A stretch of DNA of 64,000 bases, from assembly GCF_029964055.1 (NCBI RefSeq), contig NZ_CP124836.1:2542001-2606000 (forward strand). Reading direction: 5' to 3'. Origin of the DNA: Arthrobacter sp. EM1. Its GTDB lineage: Bacteria; Actinomycetota; Actinomycetes; Actinomycetales; Micrococcaceae. The position numbers and the translations under genes are program-made. Positions 43,317 through 51,872 of this stretch are shown in pieces; positions within the stretch are counted from its first letter, which is position 1, and each line of letters begins with the position of its first letter. The notes beneath the pieces are model-generated. The model was not told the DNA's origin. It made no database searches and saw only the letters and a program-made list of their open reading frames with translations.

Positions 43317-44047
43317 GCGTTTCCCCCGCCCGTCTTTGGACGGGCGAACCGGAGCGCCGCGGCCTTGGTCCCCGGCGTGTGGTGGCCGGATTCGGTGCCG
43401 GCAGCCGGGGCGGCCGCGGCACGGGTCCAGGGTGTCAGCAGCCGCTCCAGCAGGACCAGGACAGCGTCCATCACCAGCGCGAGAATCAGGATGGCGATGA
43501 TGCCCACCATCACTTCGGTGACGAAATCGCGCTGCAGCCCGGAGGTGAAAAGCATACCGAGGTTGCCGATGCCCAGCAGGGCCGCGACGCTGACCAGTGA
43601 GATGTTACTTACTGAGACGACGCGCAATCCGGCAAAAAGCACCGGCAGGGAAAGCGGCAGATCGATCTGCAGGAAGCGGGCAAAGGGCTTGAAGCCCATG
43701 GCGACCGCCGCCTGCCGGAGGTCCTCGTCGACGGAGTCAAAAGCATCCAGGGTGGCACGTACCAGCAGGGCGACGGCATAGAGGGTCAGGGCAACAACCA
43801 CGTTGACCGGGTCCAGGATCCGCGTCCCCAGCACGGTCGGCAGGATGATAAAAAGCGCCAGGGACGGGATGGTGTACAGCAGTGAGGACGCCGTCACCAG
43901 CACGGACCGCAGTCCGCGGTTCTGCCGCGCAAATTGTGCCACCGGCACTGCAATCAGCACTCCGAAAACCATCGGCAAGATGGCCAGGACGAGGTGTTGC
44001 CCGGCGAGCCTGTAGACCTGAGCGCTGTTTGCCAGGAACCATTCCAT
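43313..44047 (-). CDS. Osmoprotectant ABC transporter permease 2
   Basis: 244 residues, OpuCD/ProW-like. Features include LLYTIPSLALFIILPTVLG and EAA loop RQAAVAMGFKPFARFLQIDLPLSLP. A tail of about 45 residues rich in Ala and Gly follows the last helix. It begins at ATG 44047, overlapping by one base the stop codon of the upstream ATPase gene. Confidence 0.9.
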   Translation of the reverse strand: MEWFLANSAQVYRLAGQHLVLAILPMVFGVLIAVPVAQFARQNRGLRSVLVTASSLLYTIPSLALFIILPTVLGTRILDPVNVVVALTLYAVALLVRATLDAFDSVDEDLRQAAVAMGFKPFARFLQIDLPLSLPVLFAGLRVVSVSNISLVSVAALLGIGNLGMLFTSGLQRDFVTEVMVGIIAILILALVMDAVLVLLERLLTPWTRAAAAPAAGTESGHHTPGTKAAALRFARPKTGGGNA

Positions 44048-45141
44048 CAGAGCGCGCCGTGCCGGACGTGCCGGTCCGATTCGATCACGGCGAGGACTTC
44101 TTCAGCGGTGATAACGCCGGCCACCCGGCCGTCCTCGTCCACGACGACGCCGAGACCGGAGGGCGAGGACAGGGCCGCGTCGAGCGCGCGGCGGAGCGTG
44201 TCGCCCTTGCGGAAGAGAGACCCGCCGGGAACCGATTCGGACCCCATGCCCGGGCCCGACCAGCCCAGCGGACGCAGGTCGTGACCGACCAGCAGTTGCC
44301 AACCGGCGGCGTCGTTGCCGGCGAGTTTGAGTTCATCGGCAGTAACGGTCCTGGCAGGATGCACTGTGACGCCGTCGGACGGGCTGAAAGCGAGGTGGCG
44401 GAAGCCGCGGTCCCGGCCCACAAACGAGGCCACAAAGTCGTTGGCGGGGGCACGCAGGATCTCTTCCGGAGTTGCGTACTGCGCCAGTTTGCCACCCAGG
44501 CCAAAGACAGCCACCTTGTCCCCCAGCACCGTGGCCTCGTCAATGTCGTGCGTGACGAACACGATGGTCTTGGCCAGGTCGCGCTGTAGCCGCAGGAGTT
44601 CCTGCTGCAATTCGTCGCGGACCACCGGGTCCACGGCGCTGAAAGGCTCATCCATCAGCAGCACGGGCGGGTCCGCGGCGAGCGCACGCGCCACTCCCAC
44701 ACGCTGCTGCTGGCCGCCGGACAGCTGAGAGGGATACCGTTTGCCCAGCGCGGACGCCAGCCCGACGACGTCGAGAAGTTCGTGTGCGCGTTTGAGCGCC
44801 TCGGCCTTGGACACGCCGTTGAGCCGGGGAACGGTGGCGATATTGTCCAGTACCGAGCGGTGCGGCATCAGCCCGGAAGACTGCATCACGTAGCCCATGG
44901 AGCGGCGCAGCTTCGCCGCCGGCCCGGTCGTAACGTCCTCGCCACCCACTGTGATGGATCCCGACGTCGGCTCGACCATCCGATTGATCATCCGCAGCGA
45001 GGTGGTCTTGCCGCACCCCGACGGCCCGACAAAGACCGTAATGGCTGCCTTGTCGATGGACATGGTCAGGTCATCGACGGCCGGCGCGCCGCCCTGGTAC
45101 TGCTTGGTGACGTTCTGGAACTCGATCATGGCTTCAGCCAT
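44047..45141 (-). CDS. Osmoprotectant ABC transporter ATP-binding protein with CBS-like domain
   Basis: 364 residues. Walker A GPSGCGKTT (about 39-47), signature LSGGQQQRV and Walker B VLLMDEP are intact. The N-terminal family start is MIEFQNVTKQY. The C-terminal 100 residues include a CBS-like segment (GLGVVVDEDGRVAGVITAEEVL), as in OpuA-type transporters where CBS domains sense ionic strength. An alternative start is ATG 45129. First gene of the operon, with a good promoter at 45193-45222. Confidence 0.9.
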   Translation of the reverse strand: MAEAMIEFQNVTKQYQGGAPAVDDLTMSIDKAAITVFVGPSGCGKTTSLRMINRMVEPTSGSITVGGEDVTTGPAAKLRRSMGYVMQSSGLMPHRSVLDNIATVPRLNGVSKAEALKRAHELLDVVGLASALGKRYPSQLSGGQQQRVGVARALAADPPVLLMDEPFSAVDPVVRDELQQELLRLQRDLAKTIVFVTHDIDEATVLGDKVAVFGLGGKLAQYATPEEILRAPANDFVASFVGRDRGFRHLAFSPSDGVTVHPARTVTADELKLAGNDAAGWQLLVGHDLRPLGWSGPGMGSESVPGGSLFRKGDTLRRALDAALSSPSGLGVVVDEDGRVAGVITAEEVLAVIESDRHVRHGAL

Positions 45142-45192
45142 TTCCGGGCTTACCTAACTGTTGGCGGCAATATCGGACGGTCCAGCTTGCTG

Positions 45193-45222
45193 ATCTTAGG
45201 CATGCTGATTTTTGACTGTAAA
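45193..45222 (-). promoter_or_regulatory. Promoter of the osmoprotectant transporter operon
   Basis: Minus-strand TTTACA (45217-45222), 18-nt spacer, TAAGAT (45193-45198), giving a leader of about 45 nt before ATG 45141. Confidence 0.55.
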
Positions 45223-45332
45223 GCAGTAGGACCCAGCGTAGCCAGCGCGACTGACAAAGTCAGGAAAAAGCAGTGAAATCGTCAAGGGCGCTGTTGCTGA
45301 CTTAATGATTCGTAGGGCGGCCGGTTTTGGAT

Positions 45333-45367
45333 GGGTGCCGCAGGAAAAAACTTCCGCCGCGGCACCC
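45333..45367 (-). terminator. Hairpin downstream of rsgA
   Basis: GGGTGCCGC (45333-45341) pairs with GCGGCACCC (45359-45367), with a T-rich loop on the minus strand. It lies 42 nt past the rsgA stop. The remaining 45142-45408 stretch contains only the transporter promoter. Confidence 0.45.
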
Positions 45368-45408
45368 ACCCTTGCGCTACGGCACATCCCGCGGCACCCT
45401 GCGCAGTG

Positions 45409-46581
45409 TCACCGGTGCCGCCGGCCGGCCCCTGGCTGCCCGCTCCGGCCTCTCCTGCCGCGTCTTACACCTTGGTTTTCCGCAGCCTCGTGGCTGTCCC
45501 GCGCCGCCGCCCGCTGGCTTTTACCGGCGTCGGCGATCTGTTGCTGCCGCCCCCGCGCAAAAGCGCGGTCGGCGGCAGCATCATGCCGCCGGGACAGGGC
45601 TCTGAGTTCACGCTGCAGTTTCAGGTAGCTCTCCCAGCGGCGGTCATCGAGGGATCCGTCACCGAGTGCGCCCTGCACGGCACAGCCGGGTTCGCTGCCG
45701 TGGGCGCAATCGGAAAACCGGCACCGTGCGAAGAGCTCCTCGAGATCGCCGAACATTTGCGCCATCCCGCCGTCGGCATCGAAGAGCCCGAAGCCTCGAA
45801 CCCCCGGAGTGTCCATCAGCACCGCACCGCCGGGCAGAGGCACCAGTTCGCGGGAGGTGGTGGTGTGCTTTCCTTTGCCGTCACCGGCGCGGACTGCTCC
45901 CGTATCCTGGACCCGGACGCCGGCGAGGGCGTTGATAAGAGTCGACTTACCGGCCCCCGAAGGGCCCAGCAGCACAAGGGTGCCGCCGGGCGGGAGGTGG
46001 CCCAGCAGTTCGTCGAGGCCGTCACGCTGTTCCGCGGAGGTGGTGATTACCGCGACGCCGGCGGCCTGGCGAATTACGGTGCCAACGACGTCGTCCGCGA
46101 TGTCGGCAAGGTCCGCTTTGGTGATGATGACCATCGGTGTGGCACCCGAGTCCCACGCGGCGACGAGGGTCCGTTCCAGCCGGTTATGGCTAAGCGGCCG
46201 GTCCACGGGCACCACAATGCCGACGACATCCATGTTGGCGGCGAGGACCTGTGCCTCGGACGAGCCTTCAAAGGCGCGTTTGCGGCTCAGTTCCGAGTGC
46301 CGCGGGAGAATCCCGGTGATGGCAGCCTCCCCAGCCGCGTTGGATCCCAGCCAGGCCCAGTCCCCGGTGACGGGCAGTGCGCCGTTGCCGGGGTAGGGCA
46401 AGTGGAGGGTCGTATCGCAGGTGGCGATGAGGACCAGGTTTCGGTCCACCCTGATGATCCGCCCCGTGCCGGTGCCGCCGGGCACAGGGTGGGCCGCGTA
46501 CCGGTCGGCGATGCCGGCAGTGAAGCCGTAGGCCGCGGGGCCCACAAGCAGTTGCTTGGTTTTGGCCGGGCTGGCGCCCAT
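45409..46581 (-). CDS. rsgA: Ribosome small-subunit-dependent GTPase A
   Basis: 390 residues from ATG 46581. Circularly permuted GTPase: G4 ITKAD comes before G1 GPSGAGKST and G3 DTPGV. The zinc motif CRFSDCAHGSEPGC has the expected three cysteines and one histidine. It acts in late 30S maturation. The last 40 residues are a basic Arg/Gly/Gln tail. A longer in-frame start at 46803 adds a sequence without family character. No strong ribosome-binding site precedes 46581. Confidence 0.9.
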   Translation of the reverse strand: MGASPAKTKQLLVGPAAYGFTAGIADRYAAHPVPGGTGTGRIIRVDRNLVLIATCDTTLHLPYPGNGALPVTGDWAWLGSNAAGEAAITGILPRHSELSRKRAFEGSSEAQVLAANMDVVGIVVPVDRPLSHNRLERTLVAAWDSGATPMVIITKADLADIADDVVGTVIRQAAGVAVITTSAEQRDGLDELLGHLPPGGTLVLLGPSGAGKSTLINALAGVRVQDTGAVRAGDGKGKHTTTSRELVPLPGGAVLMDTPGVRGFGLFDADGGMAQMFGDLEELFARCRFSDCAHGSEPGCAVQGALGDGSLDDRRWESYLKLQRELRALSRRHDAAADRAFARGRQQQIADAGKSQRAAARDSHEAAENQGVRRGRRGRSGQPGAGRRHR

Positions 46582-46676
46582 GGCGCCTGGACGTGCAGAA
46601 GAAGATCTCAACGAGGAACCCTTAGGTGGGCCCCGGTGCGCGTGCCGCGCTGCGGGTTCGTTTGAACCTCGCCGAG

Positions 46677-46766
46677 TTAGGGCTGGCGGTTGCTGCTGAC
46701 CGGGGAAGGAATATGGGGCTGGCTGGTGGTGGCGCGCAGTGCGCACAGTTCGGTTGCAGTCATCAT
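46677..46766 (-). CDS. Possible leader peptide (29 residues) upstream of rsgA
   Basis: ATG-ATG at 46766/46763 with GGAGGTGGAG directly before it, reading MMTATELCALRATTSQPHIP and ending SSNRQP at TAA 46677. The reading frame differs from rsgA and ends 95 nt before it. The ribosome-binding site is the best in the region. Remaining parts of 46582-46857 show nothing else. Confidence 0.35.
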   Translation of the reverse strand: MMTATELCALRATTSQPHIPSPVSSNRQP

Positions 46767-46857
46767 CTCCACCTCCCGCGTCACTTCCAGAATGCCGCCG
46801 CATATTTTGCCGACGGTCCCAGCCTAACGGGGCTTCCCCGCCCTGGCTAGGACGCCG

Positions 46858-47310
46858 TCAGGAGACTTTTCCGTTGACTGGCCGCTCGCGGCGGAGCCGG
46901 AGCGCCGCGTCGACGAGCGAGACCTTGTTCAGCCCTTCGACCTCGGCCAACGGAATCCAGGCCGCGTGTGTGGTGCTGCCGTCCACCTCGTGCCGTAAGT
47001 GCCCGCCGGTGACCGTCGCCTCGTAGACGAGCCGGAGCGATTGGAAGTCCCGTTCACCGCCGTCGATCCGGATCTCAGCCGGCCAATGGCCAACATCAAT
47101 CCCCAGCATGGCACCGACTTCGGCGTGGTACCCCGTCTCCTCGTAAACCTCACGGCGGCAGCCGTCGACAGGGTGCTCGGCCAGGTCAAGGCCGCCCCCC
47201 GGCAGGGTCCAGCCTTCCTTGCCACCTTGCTTCCAGTACGCCAGGAGGATGGCGCCGTCGCGGATGATGACCGCGTACGCGGCGGGGCGGGTGTCGAAGT
47301 TCAGGCTCAT
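46858..47310 (-). CDS. NUDIX hydrolase
   Basis: 150 residues. NUDIX box with GGGLDLAEHPVDGCRREVYE followed by ETGYHAEVG (about 38-66), matching Gx5Ex7REUXEEXGU. N-terminal AAYAVIIRDGAILLAYW is the usual first strands. Hydrolyses a nucleoside-diphosphate-linked substrate, not identifiable here. TACGCT and 6 nt precede ATG 47310, indicating a leaderless start independent of the kinase gene upstream. Confidence 0.9.
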   Translation of the reverse strand: MSLNFDTRPAAYAVIIRDGAILLAYWKQGGKEGWTLPGGGLDLAEHPVDGCRREVYEETGYHAEVGAMLGIDVGHWPAEIRIDGGERDFQSLRLVYEATVTGGHLRHEVDGSTTHAAWIPLAEVEGLNKVSLVDAALRLRRERPVNGKVS

Positions 47311-47316
47311 TGCTCC

Positions 47317-47322
47317 AGCGTA
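47317..47322 (-). promoter_or_regulatory. -10 hexamer of the NUDIX gene (leaderless)
   Basis: Minus-strand TACGCT, then ggagca, then ATG at 47310. It lies in the 25-nt gap after the kinase gene. Confidence 0.55.
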
Positions 47323-47335
47323 GTAGCCGGCCGGA

Positions 47336-48280
47336 TCAGCCTCGGCGCTGCTCGGCTACCAGCCGCAGCACTCCAAAGACGGGGTCCTGCGCCAGGACGC
47401 GGACGTCGGTGATGCCCGCATCGGCCAGCGCGGCCCGGAAGGATTCCTGCAGGAGCTGCACGTTCATACCCAGTCCGCCGCCCAGGATTACCGGGCCCTC
47501 GCTGCCCAACTGCCGGACCGTCTGCACCGCGAGGGAAGCGAGATCCCGTCCGGCCTGGTCCACCAGCTCCTGGCTGGCGGCGTGGCCGGCGAGGGCGGCA
47601 TCGACCACCAGCCGGGCCCGCTCGGCCCAATACCGGCGCCCCGTGTCCGCAGAATGGAACAGCGCGATCAGTTTGTTGGGTTCATCCGCACCGCAGGATG
47701 CCAGCAGCGCCGTGGTGAGCTGGTCCGGTTCCAGCCCCTGATTCATCCGGCGAAGGCTGTGGCGTACCGCCTCACGGCCCAGCCAGTAGCCGCTGCCCTC
47801 GTCTCCGAGCAGGTAGCCCCAGCCGCCGGCCCGGGCTTCCTCGCCGCCACTGTTCCGGCCCCAAGCAGCCGAGCCCGTTCCGCCAATAACAGCGACGCCG
47901 GTGGTGGCGCCGCCGGCCGCCAGCAGGAGCCGCGAATCGTGGACCACTGTGATGCGGGCACCCGGCACGTTAGGGGCGATCAGGGCGGCGAGCGCCGCGG
48001 CGTCGTCATCGGTATCGATGCCACCGGCGCCCGCATAGACCTGGGAAACCTTGCCGCCGCCGATCCTGGCGAAGAGCTCCACGAGGTTCAGGGCAGCCTC
48101 TTCGCGGCTGACATTTTGGACGTTGGAGCTGCCTACGGATTCGTCGGCCACTGCCTTGCCGGCCTCAAAACGCACGCCGCGCGTCTTGGTCCCGCCGATA
48201 TCAAGGCCGATCACGGCACCCGTGGCGGGCGCGGCCGGGAGAACGGGGTCCGCCGCCGGCGGGATGTCAGAATGAGTCAC
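47336..48280 (-). CDS. BadF/BadG-type ATPase, probable N-acetylglucosamine kinase
   Basis: 314 residues of the ASKHA fold. Phosphate-1 motif GLDIGGTKTRGV (25-36), GAGGID, VIGGTGSAAWGR and GGWGYLLGDEGSGYWLG are typical of GlcNAc-kinase-like members; the adenosine motif is PVILGGGLGMN. Likely phosphorylates an amino sugar, perhaps from wall recycling. TAGTCT and 6 nt precede GTG 48280. Divergent from the nitronate monooxygenase gene, 36 bp away. Confidence 0.85.
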   Translation of the reverse strand: MTHSDIPPAADPVLPAAPATGAVIGLDIGGTKTRGVRFEAGKAVADESVGSSNVQNVSREEAALNLVELFARIGGGKVSQVYAGAGGIDTDDDAAALAALIAPNVPGARITVVHDSRLLLAAGGATTGVAVIGGTGSAAWGRNSGGEEARAGGWGYLLGDEGSGYWLGREAVRHSLRRMNQGLEPDQLTTALLASCGADEPNKLIALFHSADTGRRYWAERARLVVDAALAGHAASQELVDQAGRDLASLAVQTVRQLGSEGPVILGGGLGMNVQLLQESFRAALADAGITDVRVLAQDPVFGVLRLVAEQRRG

Positions 48281-48286
48281 CGGACC

Positions 48287-48292
48287 AGACTA
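48287..48292 (-). promoter_or_regulatory. -10 hexamer of the kinase gene (leaderless)
   Basis: Minus-strand TAGTCT, then ggtccg, then GTG at 48280. Confidence 0.6.
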
Positions 48293-48316
48293 CTGAATCA
48301 CCGACAGGAGTGAGCA

Positions 48317-49378
48317 ATGTCGCACCACATCTTCGACTCGCGCATCATCGCCGCCCCGATGGCCGGCGGAGCATCCACTCCGGACTTTGTGAAAGCGGTG
48401 CACGATGCCGGCGGCTTGGGTTTCCTGGCCGCAGGCTACAAAACCGTGGAGGCCATGCAGGCGGAGATCCGCAGCTCGCGCGCCCTCGGGGGCCGGTTCG
48501 GGATCAATGTCTTTGTGCCGGACCCCGCCCAGCTGCCACCGTCCGCAGCGTTACGCGCGCAGCTTGAGGACTATCGCGGCAGCCTGCGCGCGGATGCCCT
48601 CCGGTACGGCATTGATATCCCGCCGCTGCGGCTTGATGACAACGACCAGTGGCCGGGCAAAGTCGAGTTATTGATGGCAGATCCGGTGGAACTGGTCAGC
48701 TTTGTGTTCGGCCTGCCGGGCACCGACGTGGTGCGCGCGCTGCATCGGGCCGGCTCCGCTGTGCTTGCGACCGTCACGACGGTTTCCGAGGCGCTGGAGG
48801 CCGCAGGACAGGGCGTGGACGCACTGGTGGTGCAGCACGGCAGCGCCGGCGGCCACAGTGCGGCCTTTCAGCCGGGCGCCACGGGGCGCGGCCACAACCT
48901 CGGCGACGGCGGCGGCGGCGGCGGCGGGCCAGGCTCGACGGCGGAACTTGTCACGGCGGTGCGGGCCGCCGTCGGGATCCCGCTGGTGGCTGCCGGCGGA
49001 GTGATGGACCGGGCGGGAGTCGAGGAGGTTCTGGCCGCGGGGGCCCAGGCGGCGCAGCTGGGCACCGCGTTCCTCCGCACGGCCGAAAGCGGCGCCCGGC
49101 AGCTGCATAAGGATGCCCTCGCCAGTCCGCACTTCACCCGGACGGCGCTGACCCGGGCCTTCACCGGACGGCCGGCCCGGGCCTTGGTTAACGACTTTGT
49201 CCGGGACCATCCCGATGCCCCGGACGCTTACCCGGCTGTGCACCACCTGACCGCCCCGCTGCGCGCCGCTGCTGCCGCCGCAGGGGACGGAGAGCGGGTC
49301 AACCTCTGGGCCGGGACGGGCTGGCAACGGGCCCGGGCCGGATCCGTTGCGGAGGTAGTGGCGGAGCTGCTGGGCTGA
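48317..49378 (+). CDS. Nitronate monooxygenase
   Basis: 353 residues, FMN-dependent TIM barrel of the 2-nitropropane dioxygenase family. N-terminal IIAAPMAGGASTPDFVKAVHDAG, then QHGSAGGHSA (FMN phosphate/active-site loop) and GIPLVAAGGVMDRAGVEEVLAAGA with AAQLGTAFL are diagnostic. Oxidises alkyl nitronates such as propionate-3-nitronate. A Gly-only run (DGGGGGGGPG) lies in the middle. AGGAG lies 6 nt before ATG 48317. Confidence 0.88.
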   Translation: MSHHIFDSRIIAAPMAGGASTPDFVKAVHDAGGLGFLAAGYKTVEAMQAEIRSSRALGGRFGINVFVPDPAQLPPSAALRAQLEDYRGSLRADALRYGIDIPPLRLDDNDQWPGKVELLMADPVELVSFVFGLPGTDVVRALHRAGSAVLATVTTVSEALEAAGQGVDALVVQHGSAGGHSAAFQPGATGRGHNLGDGGGGGGGPGSTAELVTAVRAAVGIPLVAAGGVMDRAGVEEVLAAGAQAAQLGTAFLRTAESGARQLHKDALASPHFTRTALTRAFTGRPARALVNDFVRDHPDAPDAYPAVHHLTAPLRAAAAAAGDGERVNLWAGTGWQRARAGSVAEVVAELLG

Positions 49379-49475
49379 CGGCCGGAAGGGATACCGCCGG
49401 CTCGCGGCTTTCGGACGTACTCGCGGTTTCGATGCGGCGAGCCCGGATCGAACCCGCTAGCGGATGACGGCGGTT

Positions 49476-50504
49476 TCAGGCGCCGGAGCGCTCGCGGACG
49501 AAGCCTGCCAGGAGTGCAGGGCCTTCACTGAGCACCAGCTCCCGGAACAGGCGCACCGGGTACGGCTCGGGGCCTGCTCCCCCGCGCCGTTCCCGCCAGG
49601 CCAGGCCAATCTCCCGAAAGGCGAGGCCTGAATCCAGTGCGAGCTCCACCCAGCCAAGGTCGCCGGGCTGCGCGGCGCCCTCGGGGGCAGGGGCAGGGCC
49701 GCCGGGGGCAGGGGCAGGGCCGCCGGGCGGGAGGATGCTGACGCCGAGCCCTGCCGAGACGAGTCCCCTGGCGGTGTGGGTGTCCTGGCTCTCGAACGCG
49801 ATGCGGGGCCGGAAACCAGCTTCCCGGAACAACGCGTCTGTCAGCGAGCGCATGCCATAGCCGGGACCCATCGCCACGAAGGGTTCGCCCCGGATCTCCG
49901 CCAGAGCGGCCCGACGGCGTCCCGCGAGCGGGTGCCTGTGGTGCACAACGAGCCGCAACGGTTCCCGGTACAGGGCAGCGGAGGAGATCAGCCGGCCGGG
50001 AACCGCGACAGGGGCGGTCAGCGCCAGGTCTGCCGCACCGGCAGCCAACTCCGCCAGGCAACCGGCCCGTGCCCCCTGGCTGAGGTCGAAGGCCGGCTGG
50101 GGATGCCGGACGCGGAAGGCGCTGATCAACAGCGGCAGCATTGCCTCCCCGAAGGTGTGCTGGAAGGACACCGCGATCCGGCCCCGTGCCACCTCCGACT
50201 CATGCCGGACCAGGTCCAGGCCGGACTGGAACTCGCCCAGCGCAGCCTCGATATGCGGAAGGAGCGCCCTGGCCGCGGAGGTCAGCCGCACGCCGCGGCC
50301 GTCACGGATCAGCAGTTCGGTTCCGATGATGCTGCTGGCCCTCGCGATTCCCCGGCTGACTGTCGATTGTGGCAGTCCCAGCACTTCTGCCGTCGCAGTA
50401 ATGTGCTGGGTCCGTCCGAGCTCGGCCAGCAAAGGAAGCAGCGGCAGCAGCTGGGCCATCTGTTTGTGCTCCACGCCCGTCGACCAATCTTTCCATCGTT
50501 CCAT
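49476..50504 (-). CDS. LysR family transcriptional regulator
   Basis: 342 residues from ATG 50504. Helix-turn-helix: LAELGRTQHITATAEVLGLP followed by QSTVSRGIARAS; then the ligand domain with YREPLRLVVHHRHPLAG. Alternative start ATG 50459 has GGAG upstream. A perfect 21-bp tandem duplication encodes a Gly/Pro/Ala insert (GGPAPAPGGPAPAP) in the ligand domain. Divergent from an MFS exporter gene, 66 bp away, which it probably controls. Confidence 0.88.
   Translation of the reverse strand: MERWKDWSTGVEHKQMAQLLPLLPLLAELGRTQHITATAEVLGLPQSTVSRGIARASSIIGTELLIRDGRGVRLTSAARALLPHIEAALGEFQSGLDLVRHESEVARGRIAVSFQHTFGEAMLPLLISAFRVRHPQPAFDLSQGARAGCLAELAAGAADLALTAPVAVPGRLISSAALYREPLRLVVHHRHPLAGRRRAALAEIRGEPFVAMGPGYGMRSLTDALFREAGFRPRIAFESQDTHTARGLVSAGLGVSILPPGGPAPAPGGPAPAPEGAAQPGDLGWVELALDSGLAFREIGLAWRERRGGAGPEPYPVRLFRELVLSEGPALLAGFVRERSGA
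49683..49724. repeat. Perfect 21-bp tandem duplication inside the LysR gene
   Basis: 49683-49703 and 49704-49724 are identical. Each codes for seven residues, so changes in copy number keep the frame. It is almost pure G/C with G-runs, prone to slippage. Confidence 0.85.
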
Positions 50505-50534
50505 ATTTGCTATTGATTCTATGGGAAACATGCA

Positions 50535-50564
50535 TTGGAGACATGCCTTTGGGGAGCCTATCCT
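50535..50564 (+). promoter_or_regulatory. Promoter of the MFS gene, leaderless
   Basis: TTGGAG (50535-50540), 18-nt spacer, TATCCT (50559-50564), then gagatc and ATG at 50571. Both elements are good. It rules out the ATG at 50535-region frame start 12 codons upstream. Confidence 0.65.
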
Positions 50565-50570
50565 GAGATC

Positions 50571-51872
50571 ATGCCCCGACGCCTGCGCCGCCAACTCCCC
50601 ACCGCAGGCTCCGCGGCAACACCGGGCGTCATCGGCGTGGCGGGGCCGGCCTGGCCAGGGCACGCCAGGGGATCCGCGGCCTACACGAAGATTCTTGCCG
50701 GACTGGCCTTTGCCGGCGTCGCCACCTTCGCGCAGCTGTACTCCACCCAGGCGGTCCTGCCGATGATGGCAACGGAGTTGCAGGTCACGGCGGCCGAGGC
50801 GGCACTGACGATCTCCGTAGCCACTGCGGGGCTTGCCGTGACGGTACTTCCTTGGTCGTTCCTGGCCGACCGCATCGGCCGCGTCCGTGTCATGATGTGG
50901 GGCATCTCGGCGGCGACGGTCCTGGGCCTGATGGTCCCGCTCGCCGCCAGCCTCCCGATCTTGCTGGGCCTGCGGATGCTCGAAGGAATGGCACTGGGCG
51001 GCATCCCCGCCATCGCCATTGCATACCTGCATGAGGAGGTCAACAAGGCCCACGCGGCGCTGGCGGCCGGAACATATGTCGCCGGCACCACCCTGGGCGG
51101 GCTGGCCGGCCGGCTGGTTGCCGGCTTTGTCGGCGAACTCTGGGGTTGGCGGGCCGCTGCCCTGGCCGTCTCGCTCCTCGCGGCCGCGGCGGCCGCCATG
51201 TTCCTGCTCCTGGTGCCCCGGGCCAGGGGCTTCACGGCGGCAACGGCCGGCGGCTTTCGCGGCGCGCTCCGCACTCTGGCCGGACACGCCCGGAACCCGC
51301 GCCTGATGGCCCTCTACATCCAGGCATTCCTGCTGATGGGCGGATTCGTGGCCGTCTACAACTACCTTGGCTTCCGGCTTTCCGGGGAACCCTTTGGCCT
51401 GCCGGCCACTATTGTCAGCCTGATCTTCCTGGCCTACCTTGCCGGCACTGTCTCCTCCCGCTGGGCCGGCGGACTCACCGCGCGGTTCGGGCGGCGCACT
51501 GTGCTGATCGCAGGAACGATGCTGATGGTGGCCGGCCTGGCCCTGACACTGCTTCAATTGCTGGCGCCCATCCTGGTGGGCCTGCTGCTGTTCACAGCCG
51601 GCTTTTTCGCGGCGCACAGCGTCGGCGCTGGCTGGACCGGGGTAATTGCCAGGACCGGCAGGGCCCAGGCAGCCTCGCTCTACAACCTCGCCTACTACCT
51701 CGGATCCAGCGTCATCGGCTGGGCCGGCGGACTGGTCTTCCAGTCACTTGGCTGGGCGGCCCTGGCCCTGGCCGTGATCGGGCTGGCCGGCACGACGGCG
51801 GTGATCACCGCCGTCGTGCACCCCGCCCGGCAGGCGGCCCCGGCCGCTGCTCCGGCTCCGGCTAGCGGGTAG
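50571..51872 (+). CDS. MFS transporter
   Basis: 433 residues, 12 predicted helices. Motif A FLADRIGRVRVMMWG lies between helices 2 and 3, and the second half repeats it as LTARFGRRTVLIAG. It resembles YnfM/AraJ-like drug or sugar efflux proteins. An N-terminal soluble stretch of about 40 residues precedes helix 1. Start set by the promoter at 50535-50564. Its last 11 bp overlap the end of the convergent gamma-lyase gene. The LysR regulator is divergent. Confidence 0.88.
   Translation: MPRRLRRQLPTAGSAATPGVIGVAGPAWPGHARGSAAYTKILAGLAFAGVATFAQLYSTQAVLPMMATELQVTAAEAALTISVATAGLAVTVLPWSFLADRIGRVRVMMWGISAATVLGLMVPLAASLPILLGLRMLEGMALGGIPAIAIAYLHEEVNKAHAALAAGTYVAGTTLGGLAGRLVAGFVGELWGWRAAALAVSLLAAAAAAMFLLLVPRARGFTAATAGGFRGALRTLAGHARNPRLMALYIQAFLLMGGFVAVYNYLGFRLSGEPFGLPATIVSLIFLAYLAGTVSSRWAGGLTARFGRRTVLIAGTMLMVAGLALTLLQLLAPILVGLLLFTAGFFAAHSVGAGWTGVIARTGRAQAASLYNLAYYLGSSVIGWAGGLVFQSLGWAALALAVIGLAGTTAVITAVVHPARQAAPAAAPAPASG

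Noticed and set aside
49476..51617. LysR regulator as a 713-residue protein starting at 51617
   Set aside because: The extra 370 residues are the complement of the MFS gene; the helix-turn-helix begins near 50500.
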